DNA from: Rickettsiales bacterium UBA1997
Lineage (GTDB): Bacteria; Pseudomonadota; Alphaproteobacteria; Rickettsiales; UBA1997
Length of the DNA: 33,712 bases
NCBI GenBank assembly: GCA_002335845.1
Contig: DDCV01000094.1
Location: 1,144-34,855 of the forward strand
Direction of reading: 5' to 3'
The notes below the pieces were generated by a model. It saw nothing but the letters and a program-made list of their open reading frames with translations, had not been told where the DNA came from and ran no database searches. Below, one piece after another: positions 32,489-33,712 of the stretch; position 1 is the first letter of the stretch, and each line of letters begins with the position of its first letter. The position numbers and the translations under genes were made by a program.

Positions 32489-33643
32489 ATGATAGATTTT
32501 GAGTTAGCAAATTATGCGGTAAATGAAAATAAATCGCGTGGTCGACATCACCAAGAAAGTTATGATGATTCAAGGCATCGCTCAGTTTTTGGTCGCGATC
32601 GCGATCGCATTATAAATTCTTCGGCTTTTCGTCGCTTACAATATAAAACGCAAGTTTTTGTTAATCATCAAGGCGATCATTATCGAACTAGATTAACTCA
32701 CTCCTTAGAAGTTGCGCAAATTGCACGCTGGATTGCCGGCGCCCTAAAAGCTAACAAAGATTTAGCAGAAATTGTTTCTTTGGCTCATGATTTAGGTCAC
32801 CCACCATTTGGTCATGCGGGGGAAGAAATACTTAATCTAAAAATGAAAAATTATGGTGGTTTTGCCCATAATGCCCACACTCTAAAAATAATTACCAAAA
32901 TCGAAACTCGTTTTATTGAGTTTGAAGGACTAAACCTTTCTTGGGAAATGCTTGAAGGAGTCGTCAAGCATAATGGCCCGATAGATAAAAATATCAAAAC
33001 CGACCAATATATCCACGATTATAGTGCTCAATATGATTTGGATATAAAAAGATATTCTTCGTTAGAAGCGCAAATTTCTGCTATTTCTGATGATATAGCT
33101 TATAATAATCATGATATTGAGGATGGTTTACGAGCTGGCTTATTTGAGATTAAGGATTTACTTGATTTGCCAATAATTGGCAAGATCTATCAAAATATCA
33201 TGACGAAATATCCATTAATTCGTCAAGAAATGATAGTTGGCGAAGCTAAGAAGCAAATTACCTTAGCTATGGCGGTTGATGTGATAGCTAATACTCAGCA
33301 AAATATATCCAACTTAAATATTGCAAATGAAGATGATGTTAGAAATTGTCAAAAACAGCTAGTCGAGTTTAGTGATGATATGGAAGTTGCTCACAAAACT
33401 ATAAAAAAATTTCTTATGAGCAATATGTATAGACACTCGACTATCAACAGAATGACGGCGCAAGCCAATAAAATCATTGATCATCTTTTTGATTTTTATA
33501 TGAAATACCCAAATTGCTTGCCAAAAGAGAAATTAGCTATAGATATTACCTCTTTGGATGAAAGGAAATTGGCAATTTTTATATCAGATTATATCGCTGG
33601 CATGACGGATCGATTTGCCATTAAAGAATATAATGATATTTAG
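32489..33643 (+). CDS. dgt: Deoxyguanosinetriphosphate triphosphohydrolase-like protein (HD domain)
   Basis: A 384-residue HD-family dNTP triphosphohydrolase of the shorter bacterial type, which would cleave dNTPs to the nucleoside and triphosphate. The metal ligands are H71 (L-T-H-S-L-E-V), H100 and D101 (A-H-D-L-G-H-P-P-F-G-H) and the aspartate of S-D-D-I-A-Y-N-N-H-D (D201 or D202). The N-terminal R-D-R-D-R-I-I-N-S-S-A-F-R-R-L is typical. Actual substrate preference varies across the family, so the name is by similarity. It follows the LamG prepilin gene by 7 bases. Confidence 0.93.
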   Translation: MIDFELANYAVNENKSRGRHHQESYDDSRHRSVFGRDRDRIINSSAFRRLQYKTQVFVNHQGDHYRTRLTHSLEVAQIARWIAGALKANKDLAEIVSLAHDLGHPPFGHAGEEILNLKMKNYGGFAHNAHTLKIITKIETRFIEFEGLNLSWEMLEGVVKHNGPIDKNIKTDQYIHDYSAQYDLDIKRYSSLEAQISAISDDIAYNNHDIEDGLRAGLFEIKDLLDLPIIGKIYQNIMTKYPLIRQEMIVGEAKKQITLAMAVDVIANTQQNISNLNIANEDDVRNCQKQLVEFSDDMEVAHKTIKKFLMSNMYRHSTINRMTAQANKIIDHLFDFYMKYPNCLPKEKLAIDITSLDERKLAIFISDYIAGMTDRFAIKEYNDI

Positions 33644-33688
33644 GATATTACACCAAGCAGAATAATAACTTTAATATATTGCTAAACT

Positions 33689-33712
33689 ATGACAAAAAAC
33701 ATCATACCTTAT
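33689..33712 (+). CDS. Possible start of the next gene (3' partial)
   Basis: An ATG at 33689 opens a frame (M-T-K-N-I-I-P-Y) that runs off the window. It lies 45 bases after the dGTPase stop on the same strand. In many alphaproteobacteria argS follows this gene, but eight codons are too few to identify it. Confidence 0.3.

Overview
This is a strongly AT-rich, gene-dense bacterial window whose content points to an alphaproteobacterium, perhaps a Rickettsiales- or Holosporales-like lineage. That placement is an inference. Supporting signs are a YgfZ, TSUP transporter and Alph_Pro_TM (TIGR02186) run, a rhodanese of the type common in alphaproteobacteria beside dnaA, long intergenic palindromes reminiscent of rickettsial palindromic elements, and dnaA lying away from dnaN. 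LpxC, MurJ, MltA, Lgt, several lipoproteins and an autotransporter show a Gram-negative envelope with lipid A and peptidoglycan. IlvE, TpiA, UbiE, Kbl, ThiL and two queuosine genes show more metabolism than the most reduced intracellular relatives keep.

Layout. 1-3278 (+): the 3' part of dabB and complete dabA, an energy-coupled inorganic-carbon uptake pair. 3314-7021 (-): a lipidated subtilase autotransporter and the ATPase YchF. 7110-10538 (+): mltA, ilvE, a membrane-anchored SNase-like nuclease and an unrecognised very basic protein. 10546-11816: an intact IS3-family (IS150-like) element with an A6G frameshift site. 11989-12074 (-): tRNA-Tyr. 12242-12403: first copy of a MITE-like palindrome. 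12479-12808 (-): a small lipoprotein. 12978-15572 (+): ygfZ, a TSUP exporter and an Alph_Pro_TM protein, tightly packed. 15578-15772: a 156-bp palindrome and a separate hairpin. 15818-18159 (+): murJ and two further lipoproteins of the same small family. 18195-20301 (-): tpiA, the second MITE-like copy and queA. 20300-21305 (+): ubiE and a small membrane protein. 21359-30308 (-): thiL, an RDD protein, lpxC, a DUF3833 lipoprotein, a LamG prepilin, queF, lgt, a 367-bp gap, then rhodanese, dnaA, an SDR and a second DUF3833 lipoprotein. 30341-33643 (+): kbl, a second LamG prepilin and a dGTPase-like HD hydrolase. The last 24 bases may start another gene.

Most genes are conserved housekeeping genes. 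The less explained content is: (i) three small lipoproteins sharing two W-x-x-G half-motifs, each half with one cysteine; (ii) two prepilin-like proteins carrying a LamG-like domain; (iii) two DUF3833 lipoproteins; (iv) two unrelated types of long intergenic palindrome; (v) a lipidated subtilase autotransporter; (vi) DabAB in a lineage not obviously autotrophic; (vii) divergent queA and ubiE genes whose start codons overlap. I see no CRISPR array, prophage module, rRNA or convincing replication origin.
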